From Vagococcus fluvialis bH819 (GTDB lineage: Bacteria; Bacillota; Bacilli; Lactobacillales; Vagococcaceae), in the NCBI RefSeq assembly GCF_900163795.1, contig NZ_FWFD01000003.1, positions 62,001 to 126,000 of the forward strand: a stretch of 64,000 nucleotides of DNA, in the 5' to 3' direction. The notes below the pieces were generated by a model. That model searched no databases. It saw nothing but the letters and a program-made list of their open reading frames with translations, and was not told where the DNA came from. A program made the position numbers and the translations under genes. Shown piece by piece: positions 1-8,840 of the stretch; within the stretch, counting starts at the first letter, position 1; each line of letters begins with the position of its first letter.

Positions 1-438
1 CCAAATAACGAACGAATTCGATTAGCAACTAAATTAAACATGACTATTTTTGAAGCTGATAAAGAGTTACCTCTACTCCTTCATCAAGACTTCTCCTCTT
101 ATATTTCAGAAGAGCTTTTTAATATCAATGATGAAAAAATCTTATCATCAATGGCTTGCCACACTACTTTAAAAATGAATGCATCAGACTTCGATAAACT
201 TATATTTATTTCTGATAAACTAAAGTGGGATAAAAATGATAGAGCACCATATCTTGATAGCGTTTTAGAACAGATCGATATTTCATTAGATAATGCCTGT
301 TTAGCTTATTTTGATTGGGCTTTTAATACAGGTATGACCGTTATTCACCCATCTACTCAACATGCATATGACGAATTAAAGTATAAAAGCGGAAGATTTT
401 CTCACGACATCCACTCATCTAACAACAGAAGAACGTGA
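1..438 (+). CDS. HD-domain phosphohydrolase, YqeK-like (5' truncated)
   Basis: The reading frame is open from base 1, so the gene begins before the window; the first ATG at 40 is internal. The visible part resembles the C-terminal half of YqeK-type HD hydrolases, which in the family cleave bis(5'-nucleosyl) tetraphosphates. The segment PLLLHQDFSSYIS, then an ACHTT motif and DKLIFISDKLKWD, line up with the LLHGPVGA, HTTG and IIFLADYIE stretches of that family. The usual HGPVGA stretch is degenerate here (HQDFSSY), so substrate specificity may differ. No downstream partner is in the same orientation. The HD assignment is fairly safe; the exact substrate is not known from this fragment. Confidence 0.6.
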   Translation, partial: PNNERIRLATKLNMTIFEADKELPLLLHQDFSSYISEELFNINDEKILSSMACHTTLKMNASDFDKLIFISDKLKWDKNDRAPYLDSVLEQIDISLDNACLAYFDWAFNTGMTVIHPSTQHAYDELKYKSGRFSHDIHSSNNRRT

Positions 439-583
439 AAAAAATTAAATATTAGTTATTTTATATTATTATCCAATCAAAAATATACAACAATTGAATA
501 GGAATTGTTCGAAAATTTCATATTCCACCAAGGCTTAACACCACTCTAAAAGTAAATATGGTAAATTAGAAGTTTTTTTCAAA

Positions 584-616
584 CAAAAAAACATTCTTAA
601 AAGGCAAGAATGTTTT
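584..616 (-). terminator. Rho-independent terminator of kbl-tdh
   Basis: An AAAACATTCTT / AAGAATGTTTT hairpin with a 7-base loop is followed on the minus strand by a T run. It lies just past the tdh stop codon. Confidence 0.8.
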
Positions 617-638
617 AAATTATTAACTTTGGATATTT

Positions 639-1598
639 TTAAGCTTCCACAAACAACTTCGCTTTTAGCTTAACTAACATATCTTCAGTCATTTTATCTA
701 GACTATATTGTGGTTTAAAATCCCACTCTTTTTCAGCTGCTTGGCAATCCAGTGAATCTGGCCATGAATCGGCAATCCCTTGTAATTTAGGATTCACATC
801 ATACGTCATGGTAAAATCAGGCATCTCTTTTTGAATGCTTGCTTTAATCTGTTCTGGTGTGAATGACATGGCAGAAATATTAAAAGCATTACGATGAGTT
901 AAGCGATCTTCAGGAATTTCCATTAGTTGAATAATCGCATTAATCGCATCAGGCATGTACATCATGTCCATTGATGTTTCTGCACCAATTGGACAGGTAT
1001 ATTTGCCAGCTTTTAATGCTTCATAGTAAATTTCCACCGCATAGTCAGTGGTTCCTCCACCTGGAAGCGTATCATAAGAAATCAACCCTGGAAAACGAAC
1101 CCCTCTAGTGTCGACACCAAATTTATCATGGTAATAATCACATAATAATTCACCAGCTACTTTAGTGATACCATACATTGTTTTAGGGCGTTGTAAGGTA
1201 TCTTGTGGTGTTCCTTGTTTAGGTGTTTCTGGACCAAATGCACCAATTGAACTCGGTGTAAAAAATTGTAAATCAAGTTTTCTAGCAACTTCTAAAGCGT
1301 TCATCAAACCAGACATATTAATATGCCATGCGATTTGCGGCTTGTCTTCTGCCACAGATGACAAGAGTGACGCTAAATGAATCATAGTGTCAGCTTTAAA
1401 CTCTTTAGCTAACTCATACATTCGGTCTTCATCTAGTACATCCAATACTTCAAATAAGCCACCCTTCACAATTCGATGATCTTCTGGTTTTCTAATGTCT
1501 GTTGCTAATACATTATCCACGCCTTTTTCTCTTCTTAAACGATCCACTAATTCAGAGCCGATTTGTCCTAAACAACCTGTGATCATAATTCTTTCCAT
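639..1598 (-). CDS. tdh: L-threonine 3-dehydrogenase, NAD-dependent epimerase/SDR type
   Basis: Oxidises L-threonine to 2-amino-3-ketobutyrate with NAD+, the first step of threonine catabolism to glycine and acetyl-CoA. The 319-residue protein starts with a Rossmann motif (ITGCLGQIGSEL, residues 6-17) and has the YGITK form of the extended-SDR YxxxK catalytic pair. It belongs to the UDP-galactose-epimerase-like threonine dehydrogenases rather than the zinc medium-chain type. The assignment to threonine rests partly on its neighbour: it lies 15 bases downstream of kbl on the same strand, and Kbl consumes the unstable product. A generic NAD-dependent epimerase is the alternative, but the pairing makes that unlikely. 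Confidence 0.88.
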   Translation of the reverse strand: MERIMITGCLGQIGSELVDRLRREKGVDNVLATDIRKPEDHRIVKGGLFEVLDVLDEDRMYELAKEFKADTMIHLASLLSSVAEDKPQIAWHINMSGLMNALEVARKLDLQFFTPSSIGAFGPETPKQGTPQDTLQRPKTMYGITKVAGELLCDYYHDKFGVDTRGVRFPGLISYDTLPGGGTTDYAVEIYYEALKAGKYTCPIGAETSMDMMYMPDAINAIIQLMEIPEDRLTHRNAFNISAMSFTPEQIKASIQKEMPDFTMTYDVNPKLQGIADSWPDSLDCQAAEKEWDFKPQYSLDKMTEDMLVKLKAKLFVEA

Positions 1599-1613
1599 AA
1601 GTAGTCACCCTCA

Positions 1614-2810
1614 CTAAATAATTTTCATTTCTTTTCCGACTTTTTCATAAACTGCTACAGCCTTGTCCAGCATCTCTTTTGTATGAGCCGCTGTTGGCAT
1701 GTTTCTTACACGTCCTGTTCCTAATGGTACTGTAGGAAAGACGATTGGCTTCACATAAACGCCATTTGCAATTAAATTCTTCGCAAATTCTTGAGCTAAT
1801 TTTTCATCACCTAAGATAACTGGTGTAATTGGTGTTTCTGAATGACCAATGTCATAGCCAATTCCTTTTAATTTTGCTTTAAAATAGTTAGCATTTTCCC
1901 ATAAATTATCAACATAACTTGAATCATGCTCCATTAAATCAATCGCTTTGATAACTGCTGCTGAAGCTCCTGGTGTCAATGAAGTTGAGAATAAAAATGG
2001 TCTAGCTTGTGATTTTAACCAGCTAATTAATTTCTCTGAGCCAGCTACATAACCACCGACAACACCAATTGCTTTAGACAAAGTCCCCATTTGGAAATCC
2101 ACTTTATCTGATAAACCAAACTCTTTAACTGTTCCAGCACCTTTTCCAAGGACACCTGAACCATGAGCGTCATCGACATAAACAATCAAATTATACTTTT
2201 CAGCAACTTTCATAATTTCTGGCATTTTAGCAACATCACCATCCATTGAAAAAACACCATCAGTTATATACATTATTTTTTTATAAAGACCACTTTCAAC
2301 AGCAGCTTTAGCCTTTTCTTCTAAATCCTTCATATCGGAGTGATTAACTCTAATAATTTTTGCCCCAGATAAACGACAGCCATCTATAATTGACGCATGA
2401 TTTAAGCTATCTGAAAGAATTGCATCTTCTTTATTCATAACTGCAGAGATTGCTCCCATGTTACAGTTAAAACCTGATTGGAATGCTATTGCAGCTTCTG
2501 TTCCTTTAAATTTAGCAATACGCTCTTCTAATTCTCGGTGGATAGCTAATGTACCATTAATCGTTCTAACGGCTCCAGCACCTACTCCGTATGTTTCTGT
2601 GGCTTCATTTGCCGCTTTTATCATCTCTGGGTGTGTGGCAAATCCTAGATAATTATTGGATGCTAAATTAATTTTTTCTTGACCATTAATTGTAATCATC
2701 GGACCATTAGCACCATCTAAAACATCAATTGTTGAGTACAATCCTTTTGATTTTAAATTACCTAATCCTTCATCTAAAAAACTTTCTAACTTTGGACTCA
2801 TATAACTCAT
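1614..2810 (-). CDS. kbl: Glycine C-acetyltransferase (2-amino-3-ketobutyrate CoA ligase)
   Basis: PLP enzyme of the alpha-oxoamine synthase family that splits 2-amino-3-ketobutyrate with CoA into glycine and acetyl-CoA. The 398-residue length is normal. The PLP lysine sits in [12 protein letters not shown], and [10 protein letters not shown] is the family's cofactor-binding aspartate/histidine segment. The frame extends to a TTG at 2816, but a GGAGG at 2820-2824 lies only 3 bases from it; the ATG at 2810 has a 9-base spacing and is preferred. It is the first gene of a two-gene operon with tdh. A cre-like element overlaps its promoter, which suggests carbon catabolite repression. Confidence 0.93.
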   Translation of the reverse strand: MSYMSPKLESFLDEGLGNLKSKGLYSTIDVLDGANGPMITINGQEKINLASNNYLGFATHPEMIKAANEATETYGVGAGAVRTINGTLAIHRELEERIAKFKGTEAAIAFQSGFNCNMGAISAVMNKEDAILSDSLNHASIIDGCRLSGAKIIRVNHSDMKDLEEKAKAAVESGLYKKIMYITDGVFSMDGDVAKMPEIMKVAEKYNLIVYVDDAHGSGVLGKGAGTVKEFGLSDKVDFQMGTLSKAIGVVGGYVAGSEKLISWLKSQARPFLFSTSLTPGASAAVIKAIDLMEHDSSYVDNLWENANYFKAKLKGIGYDIGHSETPITPVILGDEKLAQEFAKNLIANGVYVKPIVFPTVPLGTGRVRNMPTAAHTKEMLDKAVAVYEKVGKEMKII

Positions 2811-2841
2811 AAACAAAAACCTCCAAGTATTTTATACTACC

Positions 2842-2870
2842 ATTATAACTATTTTTTGAAACGCTTTCTA
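2842..2870 (-). promoter_or_regulatory. kbl promoter with cre-like palindrome
   Basis: A perfect TATAAT (2847-2842) precedes kbl. The palindromic core GAAACGCTTTC (2858-2868) sits where the -35 box should be. It matches the centre of CcpA cre sites, but the outer bases deviate from the TGWAANCGNTNWCA consensus. The -35 hexamer itself (TAGAAA) is poor. Repression by CcpA is inference. Confidence 0.4.
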
Positions 2871-3025
2871 TAAAATGAAAAATTCTAGTCAAATTATCAT
2901 AATTGTAAGCGGATTTATTAGTAAGTACTCAATGTTTTCTCATAATATAGAATAAGACTGTAAACTACACCAAAAAATGTGTTGAATAGTCTTTGTTAAA
3001 CAGAAAAGTAAATTAGAAATATTCT

Positions 3026-3055
3026 ATAAAAAAAGAAGCCTTTTTAAGACTCCTT
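3026..3055 (-). terminator. pyrG terminator
   Basis: The minus strand shows a 10-pair stem (AAGGAGTCTT with AAGGCTTCTT, two G-U pairs), a 3-base loop and a T7 tract, 24 bases past the pyrG stop codon. Confidence 0.75.
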
Positions 3056-3078
3056 TTCTATATATAATGATAAATTTT

Positions 3079-4674
3079 CTATTTCAAACTCGCCTTAATA
3101 AATCCATTAAACAAAGCTTGTGGTTTTGTCGGTCTGGAAATTAACTCTGGATGGAACTGTGCTGCTACGAAGAATTTTTTATCTGATAATTCAACGATTT
3201 CAACTAAACGATTATCTGGTGAAACGCCTGAAAATGTTAAACCTTTTGCCTCAAACATTTCACGATAATCATTATTGAATTCATAACGGTGACGGTGTCT
3301 TTCTTCAACGACTTCTTGATTATTATAAGCTTCAGCAGTTTTAGTTTCCGGTCTAATCTGACATGGATATAAACCTAAACGTAAGGTACCACCTAAGTTT
3401 TCAATATTTTCTTGGTCTTTCATTAAGTCAATAATTTTATGGTCCGTATCCGGTGTTGTCTCTGCTGATGCAGCTCCTTCAAGTCCTACAACATTTCTAG
3501 CAAATTCCACACAAGCCATTTGCATCCCTAAACAAATCCCTAAGAATGGCACATCATTTTCACGAGCAAAACGAATCGCTTCGATTTTCCCTTCTAATCC
3601 TCTATCTCCAAAGCCGCCAGGAACTAAAATTCCATCCACATCTGATAAGTATTCTGACACGTTTTCTTCTGTAAGTTCTTCTGCTTGCACCCATTTAATA
3701 TCAATGTCTGAATTCGATTCAAAACCAGCATGTTTCAACGCTTCGACGACAGAAAGATAAGCATCTGGTAATTCAACGTATTTACCAACTAAAGCTATTT
3801 TTACTGATTTCTCTAAATTCAAGACACGTTGTTCTAATTGTTTCCACTCTGTCATATCAGCAGCTGGTGCCTCAATTTTTAAATGATCGCAGACAATTTG
3901 ATCCATATTTTGTGCTTGTAAGTTTAAAGGAATTGAGTATAACGTATCTACGTCACGAGATTCAATCACCGCTTCTTTTGGCACATCACAAAATTGGGCT
4001 AATTTTTCTTTGGTTCCTTCTGAAACTTCTTGTTCTGTTCTAATCACTAAAATATTAGGTTGAATTCCTAAACTTCTTAACTCTTTCACACTATGTTGAG
4101 TTGGTTTTGTTTTCATCTCGCCTGCTGCTTTTAAATAAGGAATTAAGGTTGTATGAATATACATCACATTTTCAGGACCGACATCTGATTTGATTTGACG
4201 TAACGCTTCTAAAAATGGCAGTGACTCAATATCTCCCACTGTTCCCCCAACTTCTGTAATGATGATATCAGAATCTGTTGTACTAGCAGCACGCATTATT
4301 TTGTCTTTAATTTCATTGGTAATATGAGGGATTACTTGGACAGTAGCACCTAAGTATTCGCCTCTTCTCTCTTTTTGTAACACTTCTGAATAAATTTTAC
4401 CTGTTGTTACATTTGAGTACTTATTTAAGTTAATATCAATAAAACGTTCATAATGTCCTAAATCTAAATCCGTTTCCGCCCCATCATCTGTGACAAAAAC
4501 TTCCCCATGTTGATACGGACTCATTGTTCCCGGATCAATATTAATATAAGGATCAAATTTTTGAATTGTTACCTTTAGTCCACGATTTTTAAGTAGTCTC
4601 CCCAATGATGCTGCGACGATTCCCTTACCGATTGATGACACAACGCCACCTGTTACGAAAATATATTTTGTCAT
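3079..4674 (-). CDS. pyrG: CTP synthase (glutamine-hydrolysing)
   Basis: Makes CTP from UTP, ATP and glutamine, the last step of pyrimidine nucleotide synthesis. The 531-residue cytoplasmic enzyme has the N-terminal synthase domain with the [16 protein letters not shown]-loop (from about residue 9) and a C-terminal class I glutamine amidotransferase domain. The catalytic cysteine is in [11 protein letters not shown], and the histidine and glutamate are in FHPEL near residues 508-510. The protein is complete. It is transcribed alone, behind a leader with the sequence layout of the CTP-sensing pyrG attenuator (see 4725-4830). Confidence 0.98.
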   Translation of the reverse strand: MTKYIFVTGGVVSSIGKGIVAASLGRLLKNRGLKVTIQKFDPYINIDPGTMSPYQHGEVFVTDDGAETDLDLGHYERFIDINLNKYSNVTTGKIYSEVLQKERRGEYLGATVQVIPHITNEIKDKIMRAASTTDSDIIITEVGGTVGDIESLPFLEALRQIKSDVGPENVMYIHTTLIPYLKAAGEMKTKPTQHSVKELRSLGIQPNILVIRTEQEVSEGTKEKLAQFCDVPKEAVIESRDVDTLYSIPLNLQAQNMDQIVCDHLKIEAPAADMTEWKQLEQRVLNLEKSVKIALVGKYVELPDAYLSVVEALKHAGFESNSDIDIKWVQAEELTEENVSEYLSDVDGILVPGGFGDRGLEGKIEAIRFARENDVPFLGICLGMQMACVEFARNVVGLEGAASAETTPDTDHKIIDLMKDQENIENLGGTLRLGLYPCQIRPETKTAEAYNNQEVVEERHRHRYEFNNDYREMFEAKGLTFSGVSPDNRLVEIVELSDKKFFVAAQFHPELISRPTKPQALFNGFIKASLK

Positions 4675-4724
4675 TTGTCTTCCCTCTTTCTTCTCTTTTG
4701 GTAAAGCTTTAGAAATAAGAAAAA

Positions 4725-4753
4725 GCTCCCTTATTCTTATTGAATAAGGGAGC
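4725..4753 (-). terminator. pyrG leader attenuator hairpin
   Basis: A perfect 12-pair stem, GCTCCCTTATTC / GAATAAGGGAGC, with a 5-base loop and a following T-rich run, lies in the pyrG leader. Its 5' arm begins GCUCCC, the kind of pyrimidine-rich arm that extra G residues at the transcript start can capture. In Bacillus subtilis pyrG, low CTP causes repeated G addition at a GGGC start, and the poly-G then blocks the terminator. The start at 4794 here is GGGC, so the same mechanism is expected. Confidence 0.85.
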
Positions 4754-4790
4754 GGATATTTTCGTTAACTTCTTCCCCTATTAAAAGGGT

Positions 4791-4830
4791 GCCCAACAAA
4801 TACTTTACAATGTTTGGTTTTAGATGTCAA
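4791..4830 (-). promoter_or_regulatory. pyrG promoter with GGGC start site
   Basis: TTGACA (4830-4825), a 17-base spacer and TAAAGT (4807-4802) are followed 7 bases later by GGGC starting at 4794. The GGG run placed exactly at +1, followed by C, is the sequence needed for reiterative transcription at low CTP. Confidence 0.85.
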
Positions 4831-4863
4831 TTTTAAAGAAAAAATTTTAGTATTAAAAGGAAA

Positions 4864-4895
4864 AATTAATAAATGACAAAAGTTTTTTATTAATT
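4864..4895 (-). terminator. Weak terminator of the 4890 gene
   Basis: AATTAATAAA and TTTATTAATT form a 10-pair AT-only stem around a 12-base loop, and it overlaps the stop codon of the minus-strand gene. A T-rich stretch follows. It is weak because the stem has no G-C pairs. Confidence 0.4.
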
Positions 4896-6662
4896 AATCG
4901 GTGTCACTTCTTCAATCGTAATATCATCAATCGTTGTCATTGGATTATCACTACTGATATTCGCCTCAAACGACACTTGATCTCCTTCTTTTAAAAACAT
5001 ACTATAAACATTATTTGCGGTGCTAATGGTATACACTTGCTTATCATCTTCTAACATAAAAGAGACTGTTTCTGTGCCATCAATCACGATTTTATTCACT
5101 CGTTTGACTTTTCCAGTTACTTTTTTAGCATCAGATTTACTGGTGTTTTTGTTATTACTTCCTTTTAAGCTCAATTTAACTTTAAATGCTTGCAATGTTT
5201 TCTCTGCATCATTCCCATCAACTAAGATATCACTATCTGTCGCTGAAATATAAACATAACCTTTAAAAATTCCATTTGTATCAAGCAACGAAACAATCCA
5301 AGTTGGCATTCCTTCGATATTATAAAGAATTGGCATTTTGGCTTCCCATTTCTTTTCAGGGTATATTTTTTCAGCAATTTGAATCGCACCATCACTGTCC
5401 ATCATGCCTTTTTTATCACGGTAGAATTCCATGACACCCGTTCTAGCATTAATTAAACTATAACCTAACGCACTGTCTTGCTTTTCATCATCACTGGTAA
5501 AATCAGTAAAATAGAGTAATTCACCATTTTTTGACATTAATGGTGTGACAGCACCTGATGAATAAATACCATTAGACGTTGGTTGTTTCACATCGTCTTT
5601 AGCAAAAAGACTATTCCACCAACCCTTACCATATTTTCCATAATAACTATTCATACTACTTGCTACAGAACTTGTAATCGGTGCATCAATTTCTTTAGGA
5701 ACATCTTTTAAATTATAAATTTTAGTTTCGCCTGTCTCCGCGTTTAAAATAGCTGTTTGAAATTTATCGTAACGTTTTTTACCGCTAATACCATATTCTT
5801 TGTAAAGTGTTTGAACATAGTATGGTGTGCCGTCTTCACCTATCTCTAAATTCACTACACCAGTTCTTGCTAGATTAGATGACTTAGAATAAATTTTTCG
5901 CTCTGCATCTTGCCATAAGTAACCACTTGGTACATACTTCATTCCTTTTTCAACAAACTCAGGTTGTGCATTTATGTTTGTGGCACTTATTTTAAAATAA
6001 CCAGGAACTTGTTTAAATCGATTCCATTTCCAAACACTTCTATACTCCAATGCTGAAACATAAACATACTCATCATCAATCATTTGTGCCGTTGTTGTAC
6101 CCAATTCATACGCACTATAATTAGGTACACTACTCATCATTTTTTGCATCTTGTTGCGAGCACTCTTAGTTGACATGGCAATCGGTGTTTCTTTAGTTGA
6201 TTTTAATTCCTCTGTTTCAGTTACTTTCTTCACTGAAATAGTCTCATAAATTTCATCTGTACTTAAGATACGACCGACTGGAATAATAATAAAATAGGCT
6301 ATCGCTAAAAGAACAGCAATAATTGTACTATTTCTAATTATTTTAGGTGAATTAAAAGAAATTTGTGTCCCTTTTTTATCTTTGGAACCAGATATTTTCG
6401 TTGTCGTTCCTGTCATAAACAATACAAAAAACATCCCAATCAAAAATGACACAATATTATTAAACAATAGACTACTTAATGATTGTGCCGGTAAAGAAAA
6501 ATAAACGTAAATAAAACTTACCAACAAATAGAAAAGACTTGATTTAACTGATTTCTTTAAAATACTTTTTTTATTTTTTGTCACAACAATTCCTAAAATA
6601 ATTGCTATAAAAAATCCTATTCCAAATTTTAGTGTTGCCACTATTAACCCGATACCTAACAT
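4890..6662 (-). CDS. Large membrane protein with exported domain and C-terminal OB-like domain, function unknown
   Basis: I do not recognise a characterised family. The 590-residue protein has three hydrophobic helices in residues 1-85, a fourth at about 111-131 (TIIAVLLAIAYFIIIPVG), then some 450 hydrophilic residues with many W and Y, probably outside the cell. This part includes sections of the type TAILNAETGETKIY and YSLINARTGVMEFY, which look like repeated beta-rich modules. A Ser/Asn/Lys linker near 505-515 leads to a final segment (about 516-590) with the beta-strand pattern of an OB fold (KVKRVNKIVIDG ... VYTISTANNVYSMF). The start has GGAGG seven bases upstream. It is a single-gene unit, divergent from the acetyltransferase. 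Confidence 0.7.
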   Translation of the reverse strand: MLGIGLIVATLKFGIGFFIAIILGIVVTKNKKSILKKSVKSSLFYLLVSFIYVYFSLPAQSLSSLLFNNIVSFLIGMFFVLFMTGTTTKISGSKDKKGTQISFNSPKIIRNSTIIAVLLAIAYFIIIPVGRILSTDEIYETISVKKVTETEELKSTKETPIAMSTKSARNKMQKMMSSVPNYSAYELGTTTAQMIDDEYVYVSALEYRSVWKWNRFKQVPGYFKISATNINAQPEFVEKGMKYVPSGYLWQDAERKIYSKSSNLARTGVVNLEIGEDGTPYYVQTLYKEYGISGKKRYDKFQTAILNAETGETKIYNLKDVPKEIDAPITSSVASSMNSYYGKYGKGWWNSLFAKDDVKQPTSNGIYSSGAVTPLMSKNGELLYFTDFTSDDEKQDSALGYSLINARTGVMEFYRDKKGMMDSDGAIQIAEKIYPEKKWEAKMPILYNIEGMPTWIVSLLDTNGIFKGYVYISATDSDILVDGNDAEKTLQAFKVKLSLKGSNNKNTSKSDAKKVTGKVKRVNKIVIDGTETVSFMLEDDKQVYTISTANNVYSMFLKEGDQVSFEANISSDNPMTTIDDITIEEVTPIN

Positions 6663-6783
6663 TATGTTTCCTCCTAAAATTTTACCAATTATTTTTATGA
6701 AACTTATTTATTATTATACTCTATATATCTTCTATCTATGGTACAATTTAGTCAACAAATTTACAATAGAAAGGGTTATTAAC

Positions 6784-7317
6784 ATGAACATAACTACAGA
6801 AAGACTTATTTTAAGACCCATCATTCAAGAAGATATCACCGATTATTTTGCTTTTTATTCAGATGAAGAAAATTGCCGTTATCTTTTAAACGAGCCTTGG
6901 AACAAAGACAATATGGATGAAAACTTTAAACCCAAATTAGAGAATAAAAGCTTTCTTAAAAGAAGCTCCACATTACTCTCCGTTGTTTTTAAAAATAAAG
7001 CAATCGGTGAAATATCTATTATTTCATGTGATATGAAAGATACAATTGAAATAGGCTATATTTTCAATTCTGACTACGCTCATCAAGGCTTTGCACTTGA
7101 AGCATTAACAGCCACTTTCGACTACCTCTTTTTAAATAAAGAGACACACCGAATTTATGCTGATGTGGATGCTCGAAATTTTAAATCTGCTCGACTATGC
7201 GAAAATCTATTTATGAGAAAAGAAGCCCACCATATTGAAGATTATTGGAATAAAGGTGAATGGACAGATAGTCTAATTTTTGGCATTTTGAAAAGAGAAT
7301 GGCTAGCTAAAAAATAA
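6784..7317 (+). CDS. GNAT-family N-acetyltransferase (RimJ/RimL-like)
   Basis: Transfers an acetyl group from acetyl-CoA to an unidentified amine. It opens with the RimJ/RimL signature TERLILRPI, continues to IGEISIIS and the IEIGYIFNSDYAHQGFALEA acetyl-CoA-binding segment, and ends with the typical NFKSARLCENLF section. At 177 residues it has the normal length for this family. The frame is open upstream to 6664, but the ATG at 6784 starts the conserved domain and is preceded by AAAGGG, so it is preferred. It is a monocistronic gene ending at a bidirectional terminator shared with pdhD. The acceptor may be a ribosomal protein or a small molecule. Confidence 0.85.
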   Translation: MNITTERLILRPIIQEDITDYFAFYSDEENCRYLLNEPWNKDNMDENFKPKLENKSFLKRSSTLLSVVFKNKAIGEISIISCDMKDTIEIGYIFNSDYAHQGFALEALTATFDYLFLNKETHRIYADVDARNFKSARLCENLFMRKEAHHIEDYWNKGEWTDSLIFGILKREWLAKK

Positions 7318-7326
7318 TTAAAAAAT

Positions 7327-7366
7327 GAGACTAGAATGGAACTCCTAAAAGTTCTATTCTAGCCTC
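7327..7366. terminator. Bidirectional terminator between GNAT gene and pdhD
   Basis: A long hairpin with arms GAGACTAGAATGGAACT and AGTTCTATTCTAGCCTC, with mismatches and a 6-base loop, has A- and T-rich flanks on both sides. It serves the convergent genes. Confidence 0.8.
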
Positions 7367-7421
7367 TATTTTAAAACTTATATTAATAAGTTACGTCCGG
7401 ACATTTGTTTCTACTTGTTTC

Positions 7422-8828
7422 TTACATGTGGATTGGTAAACCTAATGCTAATTCAGCAGCATCCATTGTTACCTCTGCTAATGAAGGATGTGAGTGAATT
7501 GTTAAAGCAATATCTTCTGCGTTCATACCAGATTCAACAGCGATTCCTAATTCAGCAATAACATCACTTGCGCTAACTCCGGCAACTTGTGCACCAACTA
7601 AAACATTATCTTCTTTAGTTGTTACTAAACGTACAAAACCTTCCATTTTATCAAGAGAAATAGCACGGCCATTTCCACCTAATGGGAATTTATAAGCTTT
7701 TACGTCTAAGCCAGCTTCTTTAGCTTCTTTTTCAGTATAACCAACTGTTGCAAGTTCTGGATCTGTAAAGGCTACAGCAGGCATTGCTACGTAGTCTACA
7801 GCGACTGCTTTACCAGAAATAGCTTCAGCAGCAATTTTAGCTTCATAACTTGCTTTATGAGCTAAAGCAGCTCCAGCAACAATATCACCAATTGCCCAAA
7901 TGCTTTTCACATTTGTACGTCCTTGGTTATCAACTTTAACTAATCCACGATCAGTCATGTCAACACCTAAGATTTCTAAACCTAAGTCATCCGTGTTTGG
8001 ACGGCGGCCTACAGTTACCATAACATAATCAGCTTCGATTGCTTCTTCTTTACCGTTAGCTTCATATTTAACAGTTACGCTGTCACCATTGTCAATGGCT
8101 TCTTTAGCCATCGCTTTAGTTACAGTTGTAATACCTTTTTCTTTAAAATCTTTTTCAACTAGTTTAACCATATCTTTTTCAAATGTTGGTAAAATTTGAG
8201 GAGAACCTTCTAAAATAGTTACTTCTGAACCTAAGTTAGCGTATGCTCCACCTAATTCAGCACCAATAACTCCACCACCAACGATGACAAGTTTTTTAGG
8301 TACTTCAGTTAAGTTTAAACCACCAGTTGAATCAATAATACGTTTTCCAAATTTGAAACCTTTGATTTCAATTGGACGAGAACCAGTTGCTACGATTGCG
8401 TTATTGAATGAATAAGTTTGAGCACTTTCTTCAGTCATTACACGTAATGTATTTTCGTCAACGAAGAATGCTTCACCTTCGATAACTTCAACTTTATTCT
8501 TTTTAAGTAAGAATTTAACGCCTGTTGTTAATTTGTTAACAACACCGTTGTCTTTCCACTCTTGCGTTTTAGCGAAATCTAATGTTACGTTTTCAGCTGT
8601 AATACCAAATGTTTCAGCATGTTTAGCTTCGTGGAATCTATGTCCAGCGTTAATTAGGGCTTTTGAAGGAATACAGCCGACGTTTAAACAAACGCCGCCG
8701 ATGTATTCACGTTCAATGATAGCAACCTTTTGACCCATTTGTGCGGCACGAATCGCTGCAACGTATCCTCCAGGTCCAGCTCCAATAACAACTGTATCTA
8801 ATTCTACTGCGAAATCTCCTACTACCAT
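7422..8828 (-). CDS. pdhD: Dihydrolipoyl dehydrogenase (E3) of pyruvate dehydrogenase
   Basis: FAD enzyme that reoxidises the dihydrolipoamide of the E2 subunit and passes electrons to NAD+. The 468-residue protein has an N-terminal FAD-binding motif ([13 protein letters not shown]), the redox-active disulfide in [13 protein letters not shown], a second nucleotide-binding motif ([13 protein letters not shown]) for NAD, and the C-terminal HSHPSLAE segment with the catalytic histidine. It is the last gene of the pdhABCD operon, 12 bases after pdhC, and ends at a strong terminator. It may also serve other lipoyl proteins such as the GcvH-like protein at 38.0 kb. Confidence 0.97.
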   Translation of the reverse strand: MVVGDFAVELDTVVIGAGPGGYVAAIRAAQMGQKVAIIEREYIGGVCLNVGCIPSKALINAGHRFHEAKHAETFGITAENVTLDFAKTQEWKDNGVVNKLTTGVKFLLKKNKVEVIEGEAFFVDENTLRVMTEESAQTYSFNNAIVATGSRPIEIKGFKFGKRIIDSTGGLNLTEVPKKLVIVGGGVIGAELGGAYANLGSEVTILEGSPQILPTFEKDMVKLVEKDFKEKGITTVTKAMAKEAIDNGDSVTVKYEANGKEEAIEADYVMVTVGRRPNTDDLGLEILGVDMTDRGLVKVDNQGRTNVKSIWAIGDIVAGAALAHKASYEAKIAAEAISGKAVAVDYVAMPAVAFTDPELATVGYTEKEAKEAGLDVKAYKFPLGGNGRAISLDKMEGFVRLVTTKEDNVLVGAQVAGVSASDVIAELGIAVESGMNAEDIALTIHSHPSLAEVTMDAAELALGLPIHM

Positions 8829-8840
8829 GTTCGACTCACC

